DNA of 37,752 bases from Treponema sp. (GTDB lineage: Bacteria; Spirochaetota; Spirochaetia; Treponematales; Breznakiellaceae), in the NCBI GenBank assembly GCA_031256635.1, contig JAIRQF010000115.1:1-37752 (forward strand), read 5' to 3'. The stretch's first letter is position 1, and every line of letters begins with the position of its first letter. The notes below the pieces were generated by a model. It saw only the letters and a list, made by a program, of their open reading frames with translations, was not told where the DNA came from and did not search any database. Shown piece by piece: positions 1 to 9,495 of this stretch. Both the position numbers and the translations under genes were made by a program.

Positions 1-1
1 G

Positions 2-853
2 GATCACATGATGCCGAAAATGGACGGTATTGAGACGGTAAAAATTATCCGAAGCATGGGATATACAAATCCGATAATCGCGTTAACCGCAAATGCCCTT
101 GTTGGAAGGGCGAAAATGTTTTTGCAAAACGGCTTTGACAGTTTCTGTCCAAAACCAATTGATTCGCGCGAACTTGATATAATTCTAAATGAATTTATCA
201 GAAACAGAAAACCGCAGGAAGTCATAGAAGCAGCCCGCCGTATACCTGTAAAAAATAAAATAAAATTATACGGCATTGAAAATTTCTTTGTACGCGACGC
301 TGAAAATACCGTAAACATACTTGAAAATATTGATATAAAAAAACTTTCCGTCCTAAAAGATAATACATCCGATCCTTCAGATAATGAAACAAGGGATCCT
401 CAAATAGCAAGTTTTATTACAACCGTTCACGGCATTAAAAGCGCTCTTTCCAATATTGGTGAGAAAGAATTATCTAATCTTGCCTTTAAACTTGAAAAAG
501 CCGGAGAGACAGGAAACATCAATTTTATGGAAGATGAAATACCCGGATTTATAAATGCTCTAAAATCCTTAATAACAAAGTACAAACCTGCGGAAGTTAA
601 AAATGAATCCGGTGAACAGGTAATTCCAAAAGAGGAAATGGAATTTCTATACGTAAAATTAAATGAGATAAAAGAAGCTTGTACTTTATATGATAAAAAA
701 GCCGCCAAAGACGCGTTGAATGATATAAGAAAAAAAATGTGGCCGGGAAATGTAAATCAAATTTTAAATGATATCACTATTCATTTATTGCACAGTGAAT
801 TCCCGGAAACGGAACAAGTTATAAACGATTTTAAGAAACAAAACAGTATATAA
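2..853 (+). CDS. Hybrid sensor histidine kinase, C-terminal part (REC end plus Hpt), cut by window start
   Basis: This is the 3' end of a multi-step phosphorelay protein. The frame is open from base 2 and the first codon reads Asp, giving DHMMPKMDG, the classic receiver motif around the phospho-accepting Asp, so the gene begins upstream of the window; the ORF track's ATG at 8 lies inside the receiver. PIIALTANA and the Lys of CPKPI, two further receiver hallmarks, follow. After a linker comes an Hpt-like helical domain with VHGIKSALSNIGEKEL, whose His is the expected phosphotransfer residue. A final ~80-residue helical stretch is unassigned. The kinase core is not visible, so the sensed signal cannot be judged. 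The next gene converges on it. Confidence 0.85.
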   Translation, partial: DHMMPKMDGIETVKIIRSMGYTNPIIALTANALVGRAKMFLQNGFDSFCPKPIDSRELDIILNEFIRNRKPQEVIEAARRIPVKNKIKLYGIENFFVRDAENTVNILENIDIKKLSVLKDNTSDPSDNETRDPQIASFITTVHGIKSALSNIGEKELSNLAFKLEKAGETGNINFMEDEIPGFINALKSLITKYKPAEVKNESGEQVIPKEEMEFLYVKLNEIKEACTLYDKKAAKDALNDIRKKMWPGNVNQILNDITIHLLHSEFPETEQVINDFKKQNSI

Positions 854-899
854 TCATTAGAAAGAAACGCCATAACTTCTTATTTTTTCTCTTGATATG

Positions 900-1430
900 C
901 TATTCGCTGTGGTAATTTATCAGTGTGGTTACAGGAGTCGGTTCAAGTATTTTTTCGTAATCAAGGAATGGAAGTCCTACAATACCGAAAATCCCTGGTA
1001 CTTCGGCGCCGCCTTCTATAAGTATTGACCTTGCGGCGTTTAATGTGCCTCCTGTGGCAATAAGATCATCTGTTAAAAGAACGCGCTTGCCTTTTGGAAC
1101 ATCCGATCTATGCACTTCAATTTCCGCCTGTCCGTATTCAAGAGCGTATTTTTTTGAAAGGGTAACGCCGGGTAACTTACCTTTTTTTCGAATGGGAATT
1201 ATGGGTATATTAAGACAGTAGGCAAAAGAAGCGGCAAATAAAAAGCCGCGCGCTTCTATTGCGGCGACGGCGTCTATTCCCTTGTTCTTATATAATTCAA
1301 CCATTTTGTCGATGCAGTATTTATATGCTATGGGAGATGAAAGGATGCTTGTTATGTCATAAAAGAGAATACCCTTTCTGGGAAAATCAGGCACTTTCCT
1401 GATGCAGTCATCCAAATTAAAATCAACCAT
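900..1430 (-). CDS. apt: Adenine phosphoribosyltransferase
   Basis: Salvages adenine to AMP using PRPP in the cytoplasm. The 176-residue length is normal. The N-terminus has the Apt-type VPDFPRKGILFYDIT, the middle has AIEARGFLFAA, and the PRPP-binding loop VLLTDDLIATGGTLNA is intact. A GGAGAG Shine-Dalgarno sits about 8 bases before the ATG. It is the last gene of a minus-strand set of three (secreted protein, flavodoxin-like protein, apt) with short gaps. A PRPP synthetase-like gene in the same window (33.8-34.9 kb) could supply its substrate. Confidence 0.95.
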   Translation of the reverse strand: MVDFNLDDCIRKVPDFPRKGILFYDITSILSSPIAYKYCIDKMVELYKNKGIDAVAAIEARGFLFAASFAYCLNIPIIPIRKKGKLPGVTLSKKYALEYGQAEIEVHRSDVPKGKRVLLTDDLIATGGTLNAARSILIEGGAEVPGIFGIVGLPFLDYEKILEPTPVTTLINYHSE

Positions 1431-1472
1431 CTTTTTACTCTCCGGCAGGTAATCTTTTATTTTAAACAGGAT

Positions 1473-1871
1473 TTAATCATCCATGAATCCTTTAAGCCAT
1501 TTTTTTATATCCGAATCTTTAATATTTTCGTTTTTAATAAAAAGCGGTTCGCAGACATCGGCTTCACAGTCTTTTACAATTTTTAAAAGATATTTTATTG
1601 TTTTTTCTTTTGACGAAAAAAGACCGCATTTTCTGGAAGCAAGATTTATATGAGATAGCATTTCTTCAAGATATGAAAATGATTCAGGTTTGGGATTTTC
1701 ACATCCGATTAAAAAACATTCGACTGGAAGAAGATCTGTACCTGAAAAATTATCCGCGGAGCATATTTTTACCTTATGACCCGGCATCATGCAGGAGATA
1801 GATTTTGCAATTATCTGAACCGGCTCTGATCCGTCAGTAATTATTAACGCGTTCATGCTCTCTTTAGTCAT
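1473..1871 (-). CDS. Small flavodoxin-like protein, function unknown
   Basis: 132 residues. The pattern of short hydrophobic strands and amphipathic helices (NALIITDG, ECFLIGCENP, KCGLFSSKEKT) resembles a flavodoxin fold, but the usual Thr/Ser-rich FMN phosphate loop is not seen, so FMN binding is doubtful. There are two possible starts: ATG at 1871 with a weak GGAT upstream, or the internal ATG at 1856, which begins directly at the first strand and has a GAGAG just before it. It lies 24 bases after the secreted-protein gene and 42 bases before apt, suggesting one transcript. The fold is inferred; no function is claimed. Confidence 0.6.
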   Translation of the reverse strand: MTKESMNALIITDGSEPVQIIAKSISCMMPGHKVKICSADNFSGTDLLPVECFLIGCENPKPESFSYLEEMLSHINLASRKCGLFSSKEKTIKYLLKIVKDCEADVCEPLFIKNENIKDSDIKKWLKGFMDD

Positions 1872-1895
1872 CTTAATCCATATAAAATATTACTG

Positions 1896-2885
1896 TCAAT
1901 CATTGCCTGCGGTTCCAAGACCCTGAACAGTATAATCAACAATTGTCCAGAAACCATCATTTTTTTCAAGATAATATGTATATTGCCTGAGTTCCGTAAA
2001 AGAAGGCATTCTGTATCTTTGAAGAACGGCAACTGTACCTTCATTATTATTGTATACAGTTCTCAGTATTTCATACGTAGTCGGAATTGTTACAATGTTT
2101 CCGTCAATAACAGAATTTTGCATATTTATCCTGTATTCCGTAAGCATACGGCGCCGGCCTTCCTCATTCTCAGCCAGATATCTTCGTTTTTGGACAGCGT
2201 CGCGCTGAAGCATTTTTTCAAGATCGAGATACAGAAAAAATCTTTCCCACTGGGACTGCTGCCGCGCCGATAACATATAATCAATTACCTGATCGGGAGA
2301 AAACTGCTGGCGTACAAGTACCGCGCCTGTGGCTATATCCATTTCAAGAGGAATGCCGTCAGGTCCTTGAATTAAAGCCGGACGCAGGGTAAAGTTTAAA
2401 TAATTTGTTTCAATAGCGGAAGAGAACGGGTACGCGATTGTTGAACGCAATAATTCAGGGTAGATAACAGCGCGTACCCTGAATGATCCCGCCTGGGTAA
2501 AATTAACATAATCGCGCAGGTCTTCCGTAAATGAAAATGATTCGCCGCTTTCTATAACTATTTCACGGAAAAAAATATGGCTTGTCTGTGTTCTTTTTCT
2601 GATTATTAAATCAGATTGAGGCAATTGCCTGTTTGTCATTGTTCTGATATCGAAATCAATTGAAAAAACGCGATCGTCGGCAAGTTTAAAACGGTATGGA
2701 TAAGGGCTGTTATTTGTAATGGTTATCTGTACAAAGATAGGATTTGATTCGATATAGTAGATTTGCCTGTCATAAAACCTGATATTATACTCCACCTGAC
2801 CCTGAGAAATTTCTAAAGAATGCAGAAAAGGAAGGCTTGTAAAAATCAAAAGGAATAAAGCCGGTATACGGTATATATTTTTCAT
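1896..2885 (-). CDS. Secreted protein of unknown function
   Basis: 329 residues from the chosen start. The ORF track begins 11 codons earlier, but ATG 2885 is preceded by AAGGGAAG at good spacing and opens a clean signal peptide (MKNIYRIPALFLLIFTSLPFLHS), so I take it as the start. The next part looks beta-rich (FVQITITNNSPYPYRF), like an immunoglobulin-type exported domain. The C-terminal half is helical, then ends in a domain with YYLEKNDGFWTIVDYTV, which resembles NTF2-like or DUF4440-style scaffolds. Likely periplasmic. It is divergent from mfd. I do not recognise the family. Confidence 0.65.
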   Translation of the reverse strand: MKNIYRIPALFLLIFTSLPFLHSLEISQGQVEYNIRFYDRQIYYIESNPIFVQITITNNSPYPYRFKLADDRVFSIDFDIRTMTNRQLPQSDLIIRKRTQTSHIFFREIVIESGESFSFTEDLRDYVNFTQAGSFRVRAVIYPELLRSTIAYPFSSAIETNYLNFTLRPALIQGPDGIPLEMDIATGAVLVRQQFSPDQVIDYMLSARQQSQWERFFLYLDLEKMLQRDAVQKRRYLAENEEGRRRMLTEYRINMQNSVIDGNIVTIPTTYEILRTVYNNNEGTVAVLQRYRMPSFTELRQYTYYLEKNDGFWTIVDYTVQGLGTAGND

Positions 2886-2926
2886 TAAACTTCCCTTAAT
2901 TTTAAGGTACCCCGTCAAAAAACAGG

Positions 2927-2943
2927 GTATTCAAAGTGAATAC
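2927..2943. promoter_or_regulatory. Overlapping small dyads in the mfd upstream region
   Basis: GTATTC-AAAGT-GAATAC is a perfect 6-bp dyad, and it overlaps AAGTG-AATA-CACTT (2934-2947), a second perfect dyad. A TATAAT -10-like box follows at 2949-2954, 20 bases before the mfd ATG. The dyads lie between divergent genes and could be an operator; no matching regulator is identified. Confidence 0.3.
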
Positions 2944-2974
2944 ACTTCTATAATATAGTAATCGGTAGATTTTT

Positions 2975-5900
2975 ATGAAATCCTTATCTTTTCCTGAACT
3001 TTTAAAAAAATGCCAAAGCGATAAATCATTCTCGGCAATTTCATCGGCAATAAGGAATGAGGATTTCCCCATAGATATTGAAGGCAGCGAAGGTTCGTTA
3101 AATTCGCTTCTTATTGCCGATGCGTACCTTGTTTTAAAGGGGAAAATCTTTATCATTGTTCCTCATGAGGATGCAGCAGATGATTTATTACTGGATTTAA
3201 CTTCGGTCAGAATCCAAAATGGAAAAGGCATCAATGTTCCATGTACTAAATTCCCATGGTGGGGAAGCGCTCCTTACCGCGAGTTAACCCCTCAATCTCC
3301 TGTCTTTGGTCTAAGGGCAAAAGCAATATCGGAATTGGCATCATGCGCTAAAGCCGGTATTGTAATTATTCCCGCGCGCGCGCTTTTTACACCCGTGCCT
3401 CCGCGCGATTATATAAAAAAACTTCTTATCACGCTTAAACCCTCAGGAGATATAGATACATCCGGTCTTTCCAAAACGCTTGCCTTATACGGTTATACAA
3501 GAGTGCCCAGAGTTCAGGTTCAGGGTGAGTTTGCCCTGCGCGGAGAAGTTCTTGATATTTTTATGGGTGGAGATGAAGAGGCATACAGGGTGCTTTTTGA
3601 TTTTGACAAGGTTGAATCAATCAAGCGATTCAATCCTGTAATGCAAATGACTGTAAATGATAAACTGCCGGAATTGACAATACGGCCGATTAAGGAAGTA
3701 ATCTGGAATGATGAACGAATAAATGCGCTTGAAAAAAACTTATCCCTTCTTAAAGAATTCCCTGACGGCGGCAGATCAATAATAGATGAACTTATAACGC
3801 ACCGGAATATAAAAGGCGAAGAGATGTTTTTTCCGCTTGCCTTTGAAAAGGCAGGATGCCTTCTTGATTACCTGAAAACAGAAAAAGGCGAACCGGAAAA
3901 AACATTATCAAAAACCCTGATGCTTGTTGACAGGGAAAGACTTGAAAATACTTTTTCAGGCCTTCTCCGGGAATATCAGGGATTATATTCAAGAGCGGTA
4001 AGGGAGAAAAACCAGTATGAGCGCGATAACAATGTCAGTTATCCTTTGCCCGAACGTTTGCTTCTTGATTTTAACCGGATGCTGGAAGGATATCAGAAAG
4101 ACTCATTAAAAATAATATCCTTGAGATCAATCAAAGGAGAGCCGAAAGAAGGCGTGCGTCATATTGAGCTTAACAGCGAGAGCGCGCGCAGTTTTTTTGG
4201 CAACATAAAATATCTAAAGGAAGAATTTGAAACATTATTGAACAGCGGATGGCAGATAACGGTTGCTGCTGAATCGGAAGTTCAGGCAGATCGCATCAGA
4301 ATGATAATTGAGCCATCAGATGCCAAAGCGGCGTATAAATCGCTTTGTGTAATGGCATCTCCCCTTACTGCCGGTTTTTCGCTTCCTGACATTAAGCTGA
4401 TGGTTGTTCAGGAAAATGAAATTTTCGGGCGGAGAAAAAGAGCCCCGCGTTCGTTAAAAAATGTCCGCTCAAGTCCCATCGACACATTTGTGGAAATTAA
4501 TCCCGGCGATTACATTGTCCATGTCAATCATGGAATCGGATTGTTTAAGGGAATCGAGCGGCTGACATCTTCCGGTCATGAAAGGGATTATATTAAAATA
4601 GAATACGCAGGCGAGGAAACCGTTTTTGTACCGGTTGAGCAGTTAAATCTTGTTCAGCGCTATATCGGCAATGAAAACTCTGGCTTACCGGTTCGTCTTG
4701 ATACGCTTGGATCCAAAAGCTGGGAGAACAGAAAAAACAGGGTTAAAAAATCTGTCGAGGATATCGCGGAAAAACTGATTGAATTGTATTCAAAACGCAA
4801 ACATGCCCAGGGGTACGCGTTCGGTAGGGATTCCGAGTGGCAGACAATGTTCGAAGCCGCCTTTCCGTTTGAAGAAACCGAGGATCAGCTGCGCTGTATT
4901 GCGGAAATCAAAAAAGATATGGAAAGCGTCTGCCCGATGGACAGGCTTATCTGCGGAGATGTAGGTTACGGAAAAACCGAAGTTGCCCTGCGCGCCTGTT
5001 TTAAAGCCGTAATGGACGGCAAACAGGTAGTGTTTCTTGCTCCAACGACAATTCTTGTTGAGCAGCATTATGAAAATTTTAAGGAGCGTTTCTCCCGGTT
5101 TCCCGTCAATGTCGCCATGTTATCCCGTTTTGTTGAAAGAAAAAAAATGCGCGTAATTCTTGAAAAACTTAAAAACGGCGAGATAGACATTGTAACAGGA
5201 ACACACCGCGTTATCCAGCGTGATGTGCAATTCAAAAATCTCGGGCTTATTGTAATTGACGAAGAGCAGCGTTTCGGCGTAAAGGACAAGGAACGCCTTA
5301 AGGAATTAAAGACAAATGTTGACTGTCTGACTCTTTCGGCAACTCCGATTCCGCGCACCCTGCACATGAGCCTTGTAAAAATCCGCGACATGAGCCTTCT
5401 TGCTACGGCTCCTCCCGGGCGGCATCCGATAGAAACCTTTGTGGAAGAGTATGACAATTATCTTATTGCAAGGGCAATCCGCCGTGAAGTTGAAAGGGAA
5501 GGGCAGGTTTTCTTTTTGCATAACCGCATAGAAACATTAAAGGAAATCCGTATCAAACTTGAAAAACTTTTACCTGAACTTCTGATAGAAACAGCGCACG
5601 GACAAATGGACGCCCATGAACTTGAAGATGTTATGCGGCGTTTTATTCATGGAGGATTTCATGTGCTTGTATCAACCACAATTATTGAAAACGGAATTGA
5701 TATTCCGAATGTAAATACAATTATTATTGACAGGGCCGATATGTACGGAGTGTCGCAGCTTTATCAGCTTCGCGGCAGGGTAGGAAGATCAGATCGCGTA
5801 GCATACGCGTATCTTTTTTATCCCGGCCAGAAAGCGTTATCTGAAATCGCGATGAAACGCCTTCAGACAATATCGGACTTTACCGAGCTTGGAAGCGGCT

Positions 5901-6499
5901 TTAAAATCGCCATGAAGGATATGGAAATAAGGGGAGCGGGGAACCTTCTTGGCAGGGAGCAGTCAGGCGATATTTATTCTGTAGGATTTGACTTGTATGT
6001 AAAACTCCTTGATGAAGCTGTAAAGCGGCTTGAGGAATCAGATTATGAGGCGGAAACAGAGACTCTTCTTGAACTTGAATATTCAGGTTTCATTCCCGAC
6101 TCATACATTGATTGTGCGCAGGAAAAAATGGAAGTATACAAAATGATAGCCGCAATCCGCGACAAAGACGACCTTGACAGGATTTACAGCGAACTGCTTG
6201 ACCGTTTCGGCCCTTTACCTGACGAAGCCGCTTCCCTTATGGCGCTTGCGGAAATCAGGATCATCAGCCGCCTTCTTGCGGTATCTTCGTTAAAAGAAAG
6301 AGGCGGCATTGTGCGCATAGAGTTCGCGAAAGTTTCGCGGATAAAAGCAGACCGTCTTATTCGCCTGATACAGGAATCATCAGGTAAAGTAAAACTTGAT
6401 CCAAAAAAACCAAATATTCTCCTGCTTACAACAGGCAGCATCGGTTTAAAAGAGAAGAGCGAGTTTTTAAGAGAAAAATTATCAGTTTTGGTCAATTAA
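2975..6499 (+). CDS. mfd: Transcription-repair coupling factor
   Basis: A DNA translocase that removes RNA polymerase stalled at lesions and recruits UvrA. It is 1174 residues, a normal length. The N-terminal third is the UvrB-like module; PGDYIVHVNHGIGLFKGIERL marks the RNA polymerase-interacting domain at about residues 505-525. The superfamily 2 helicase core follows, with Walker A GDVGYGKTE (about 660-668), the DEEQRFG box and LSATPIPRTL, then RGRVGRSD in the second RecA-like lobe and the C-terminal TRCF domain. The Shine-Dalgarno is weak (GGTAG). It begins the plus-strand group mfd-lepB-lepB-hemW. Confidence 0.97.
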   Translation: MKSLSFPELLKKCQSDKSFSAISSAIRNEDFPIDIEGSEGSLNSLLIADAYLVLKGKIFIIVPHEDAADDLLLDLTSVRIQNGKGINVPCTKFPWWGSAPYRELTPQSPVFGLRAKAISELASCAKAGIVIIPARALFTPVPPRDYIKKLLITLKPSGDIDTSGLSKTLALYGYTRVPRVQVQGEFALRGEVLDIFMGGDEEAYRVLFDFDKVESIKRFNPVMQMTVNDKLPELTIRPIKEVIWNDERINALEKNLSLLKEFPDGGRSIIDELITHRNIKGEEMFFPLAFEKAGCLLDYLKTEKGEPEKTLSKTLMLVDRERLENTFSGLLREYQGLYSRAVREKNQYERDNNVSYPLPERLLLDFNRMLEGYQKDSLKIISLRSIKGEPKEGVRHIELNSESARSFFGNIKYLKEEFETLLNSGWQITVAAESEVQADRIRMIIEPSDAKAAYKSLCVMASPLTAGFSLPDIKLMVVQENEIFGRRKRAPRSLKNVRSSPIDTFVEINPGDYIVHVNHGIGLFKGIERLTSSGHERDYIKIEYAGEETVFVPVEQLNLVQRYIGNENSGLPVRLDTLGSKSWENRKNRVKKSVEDIAEKLIELYSKRKHAQGYAFGRDSEWQTMFEAAFPFEETEDQLRCIAEIKKDMESVCPMDRLICGDVGYGKTEVALRACFKAVMDGKQVVFLAPTTILVEQHYENFKERFSRFPVNVAMLSRFVERKKMRVILEKLKNGEIDIVTGTHRVIQRDVQFKNLGLIVIDEEQRFGVKDKERLKELKTNVDCLTLSATPIPRTLHMSLVKIRDMSLLATAPPGRHPIETFVEEYDNYLIARAIRREVEREGQVFFLHNRIETLKEIRIKLEKLLPELLIETAHGQMDAHELEDVMRRFIHGGFHVLVSTTIIENGIDIPNVNTIIIDRADMYGVSQLYQLRGRVGRSDRVAYAYLFYPGQKALSEIAMKRLQTISDFTELGSGFKIAMKDMEIRGAGNLLGREQSGDIYSVGFDLYVKLLDEAVKRLEESDYEAETETLLELEYSGFIPDSYIDCAQEKMEVYKMIAAIRDKDDLDRIYSELLDRFGPLPDEAASLMALAEIRIISRLLAVSSLKERGGIVRIEFAKVSRIKADRLIRLIQESSGKVKLDPKKPNILLLTTGSIGLKEKSEFLREKLSVLVN

Positions 6500-6546
6500 T
6501 CTCTGCGTAATTGATCATACCGTCTTTTTATGGTAGATTAACACAA

Positions 6547-7614
6547 ATGCCGAAAGACGCAAGCCAAACTGAACCTCAGCCGGGACGGAATACCCGTGAT
6601 AAGTCAAGCCATAAATTTACAGGCGAAGATTCCTCCCCTGATTTTTATGATCGCGTTCAGGTGATTACAGAGAGAATTCTTACATACCGCGCAAGAGTCC
6701 GCCGCATCAAGAAGGAAAAACGCAAGGCAAAAAACCCAATTGTTGACTGGATTGAAGCGTTTTTATGGGCTGCCTGCATGGTTTTACTGATAAATCAATA
6801 TCTGGTTCAGGCATACAGAATTCCTTCAGGATCAATGATTGATACGCTAAATATAGGCGACCATGTTTTTGTCAATAAAATCATTTATGGGCCTGAATTA
6901 CTGCCGGGATTTTTAAAACTTCCAAGTCTTTTTATTCCGAAACGAAACGATATTATTATTTTTGAAAGTCCGGCTTATATTTCGCGCGGAACTGTTTTTG
7001 ATATTGCCCAAAGAATCATCTATATGCTAACACTGTCTTTGGTTGATATAGACAGAGATGAAAAAGGCGAACAGCGTATTCACTTTCTTATCAAGCGCGC
7101 GGCAGGGCAGGCTGGTGACCGGTTTAAAATTGAGAACGGAGAGATGAAAATTCGCTTTGCAGGAGAAGATCGCTGGGTCGATGAAAGAGAATATAATGCT
7201 TCCCGCGGCTGGGATCACAATATCAGAAGGCTTGTTTCTCCCGATCAATACCCTGCGCTTTCAGCGGCAGGACAGGCCAGGGGATGGAGCGATTTGGGGT
7301 TTCCTGTATCCGATGAGCTTTATTCAAGGGCTTTGCCTGTTGAGAATATGCAATACGGCGACAGTTTCGCCTATCACCGCGCAAGGCTGCAGACGCAGAG
7401 AAAAGCAGCCGTTCAGGACAGGCGTTACGCGATGCTTCACGCAAGAGAGCATACTCTTGGTTTTTATATACCGGAAGGGAGAATATTGCCTTTGGGCGAT
7501 AATCGCGACAGTTCGCATGACGGCAGGAATTTCGGTCCTGTCAGATTATCAAAAGTGCTTGGGATGGGAATGATTATATATTGGCCGTATAAACGCATGG
7601 GAAAAATTGAGTAG
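6547..7614 (+). CDS. lepB: Signal peptidase I, active-site-complete copy
   Basis: Membrane serine protease that cleaves signal peptides from exported proteins. The ORF track starts at a TTG (6511); the ATG at 6547 seems more likely, giving 355 residues. A charged cytoplasmic N-terminus of about 65 residues precedes one membrane helix (WIEAFLWAACMVLLINQYLV). The nucleophile Ser lies in PSGSM (about residue 96) and the Lys base in IKRAAGQAGD (about 183). The C-terminal box LGDNRDSSHDGRNFGPV is intact. An insertion between the Lys region and the final box makes it longer than the E. coli enzyme. A second copy follows 7 bases later. Confidence 0.93.
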   Translation: MPKDASQTEPQPGRNTRDKSSHKFTGEDSSPDFYDRVQVITERILTYRARVRRIKKEKRKAKNPIVDWIEAFLWAACMVLLINQYLVQAYRIPSGSMIDTLNIGDHVFVNKIIYGPELLPGFLKLPSLFIPKRNDIIIFESPAYISRGTVFDIAQRIIYMLTLSLVDIDRDEKGEQRIHFLIKRAAGQAGDRFKIENGEMKIRFAGEDRWVDEREYNASRGWDHNIRRLVSPDQYPALSAAGQARGWSDLGFPVSDELYSRALPVENMQYGDSFAYHRARLQTQRKAAVQDRRYAMLHAREHTLGFYIPEGRILPLGDNRDSSHDGRNFGPVRLSKVLGMGMIIYWPYKRMGKIE

Positions 7615-7621
7615 GTAAAAA

Positions 7622-8338
7622 ATGTTTAGTAAATTATCGCAATATTCATACAGAGAGCAAAAAAACAAAAGATTCAGGCTTTTAAAATTTTTTATTTTTA
7701 TTCTTGTTGTATATATTTTATATAACTGCCTTACCGCATTTTTATTTTCTGTATGGGTTGTTGATAACAATACCATGCAGCCTAATTTAAACGAAGGAGA
7801 TCGTCTTATTTTTACATCATTTGATCCGCCGTGGAAAAAAAGCAATGATAATTCCCTTACATTCAGCCGCGGCAGCATTGTATTGATAGATATGAGACAT
7901 GAGAAAGACCAGATTATGCCCCTGCGGATACTGGACGGAATTGTCAGATTCTTTACAGCGCAGAGAATCAGCATTCTTTCCGGGAGAGGGCAGTTTCATG
8001 TAAAACGAGTAATAGCGCTTCCGGGGGATGAGATTTCCATGCAGAATTATATTTTCAGGGTAAAAGCCTCCGGCAGTTCATTCAGTCTTACGGAATTTGA
8101 ACTTTCAGGCAAACCGTATCTTCCCGCAATTCCGCAGGTTTCAGGTCTTTGGGATGATTCAATTCCTTTTTCCGGCAGCATGAACACGATAATTCTGGGA
8201 CCTGATGAATATTTTGTAATTTCAGATGATCGAAGCATCACTAATGATTCCCGCACATGGGGATCGATTTCACATTCACAAATTACCGCAAAAGCAATAC
8301 TGAGATTCTGGCCTTTAAATAAAATTGAATTATTTTGA
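7622..8338 (+). CDS. Signal peptidase I paralogue with Thr at the nucleophile position
   Basis: 238 residues with one N-terminal membrane helix (FFIFILVVYILYNCLTAFLF). The peptidase S26 order is kept: NNTMQPNLNEGD in place of the usual SGSMxPTLxxGD, the Lys motif VKRVIALPGDE (Lys about 128), and a changed final box SDDRSITNDSRTWG. The codon at the catalytic Ser position is ACC, Thr (about residue 51). It may be a low-activity or specialised threonine-type peptidase, or an inactive partner of the upstream LepB. It is tightly packed behind lepB, and its stop overlaps the hemW start by four bases, so the three are very likely co-translated. Confidence 0.85.
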   Translation: MFSKLSQYSYREQKNKRFRLLKFFIFILVVYILYNCLTAFLFSVWVVDNNTMQPNLNEGDRLIFTSFDPPWKKSNDNSLTFSRGSIVLIDMRHEKDQIMPLRILDGIVRFFTAQRISILSGRGQFHVKRVIALPGDEISMQNYIFRVKASGSSFSLTEFELSGKPYLPAIPQVSGLWDDSIPFSGSMNTIILGPDEYFVISDDRSITNDSRTWGSISHSQITAKAILRFWPLNKIELF

Positions 8339-9495
8339 TTTCCTGTTCCCTTTACATACATATTCCATTTTGCGCCTCTTTCTGCGATTACTGTGATTTT
8401 TATTCTGTAAATGTAAATGATACAAATGACGATTATATTAATTCATTCCTGACTTCTCTTGTTTTCGATATCAAAAGCCAAATTGAATATTTTAATGTTG
8501 ATAAAATTAAGAGCTGTTATATCGGCGGCGGAACGCCTTCAGTATTGGGAAAGAAAATCCGCTTTCTTCTTGACGCATTAAATAAAACGCCTCAATTTAC
8601 ACCGCTTGAGTTTTCCGTAGAAGCCAATCCCGAATCAATAACAGAAGATTTACTTTCTATCTGCCGCGGCGCAGGCATAAACAGGTTCAGTCTTGGAGTG
8701 CAGACTTTTCATGAAAAAAGCCGCATTGCGGTTAACAGGGCGTTATACGGCGAAGTTCTGGAGGATCGCCTTGCTCTCGCTTCGCGTTATTTTCCAGGCA
8801 TGTTGTCTGCCGATCTTATTACCGGACTTCCGTATCAGAATGAACTTATTGTCAAGGATGACATTAAAAGACTTCTTTCTTTTGAACCTGTTCATATTTC
8901 GCTTTACAGTCTTTCTGTTGAAGACGGCGCTCCTTTAAAAGAAAAAATAAAAAATAAAACTGTTACAATTCAGGACGGCGATTTTTCTGATTCACTGTGG
9001 CTTGAAGGACGCGATGAATTAATAAACGAAGGTTTTATACATTATGAAGTTTCTAATTTTTCCCTTCCCGGTAAAGAATGTCTTCATAATATCCATTATT
9101 GGCAAATGAAAAACTGGCTTGGCGCCGGTCCTTCAGCTTCCGGCACCATTATTGATGATAATTCTGGAGGCGCAAAACGTTATACTTATTTGAACGATGT
9201 TGACGAGTATATAAAAATTTTAAGAGAAGATCAAAAAAAGGCGGACAAAAAGCCTTCATTTCGCGCGGTCAATAGTGAAGAACTTGATAGAGATACATTA
9301 TTAAAAGAATGTATCTTAATGGGTTTTCGTTATTTGAAAGGTCCGGATCCGAATTTATTCAAAAAAAGATTCGGTAGCGCTGTTGAAGAATGTATCGGAA
9401 AGACTCTTGAAAAATGGAAGGATAAAGATAAAATGCTGTTTTTAAACAGTTTTTTATATGACGCGTTTACAGAACTGGATAACGGAATATATTAG
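8335..9495 (+). CDS. hemW: HemW-like radical SAM protein (heme chaperone family)
   Basis: Belongs to the family once annotated as oxygen-independent coproporphyrinogen oxidase-like. The Fe4S4-binding motif CASFCDYC is at the N-terminus, GGGTPS follows at about residue 64, and the HemW-type HNIHYW motif with GAGPSASG is present. 386 residues is typical. The start is a TTG overlapping the previous stop (TTGA); the conserved YIHIPFC block begins only six codons later, so no later start fits. It converges with the HD-GYP gene, and the two coding regions overlap by a few bases. No other heme gene is seen here, which fits a chaperone role better than biosynthesis. Confidence 0.9.
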   Translation: MISCSLYIHIPFCASFCDYCDFYSVNVNDTNDDYINSFLTSLVFDIKSQIEYFNVDKIKSCYIGGGTPSVLGKKIRFLLDALNKTPQFTPLEFSVEANPESITEDLLSICRGAGINRFSLGVQTFHEKSRIAVNRALYGEVLEDRLALASRYFPGMLSADLITGLPYQNELIVKDDIKRLLSFEPVHISLYSLSVEDGAPLKEKIKNKTVTIQDGDFSDSLWLEGRDELINEGFIHYEVSNFSLPGKECLHNIHYWQMKNWLGAGPSASGTIIDDNSGGAKRYTYLNDVDEYIKILREDQKKADKKPSFRAVNSEELDRDTLLKECILMGFRYLKGPDPNLFKKRFGSAVEECIGKTLEKWKDKDKMLFLNSFLYDAFTELDNGIY

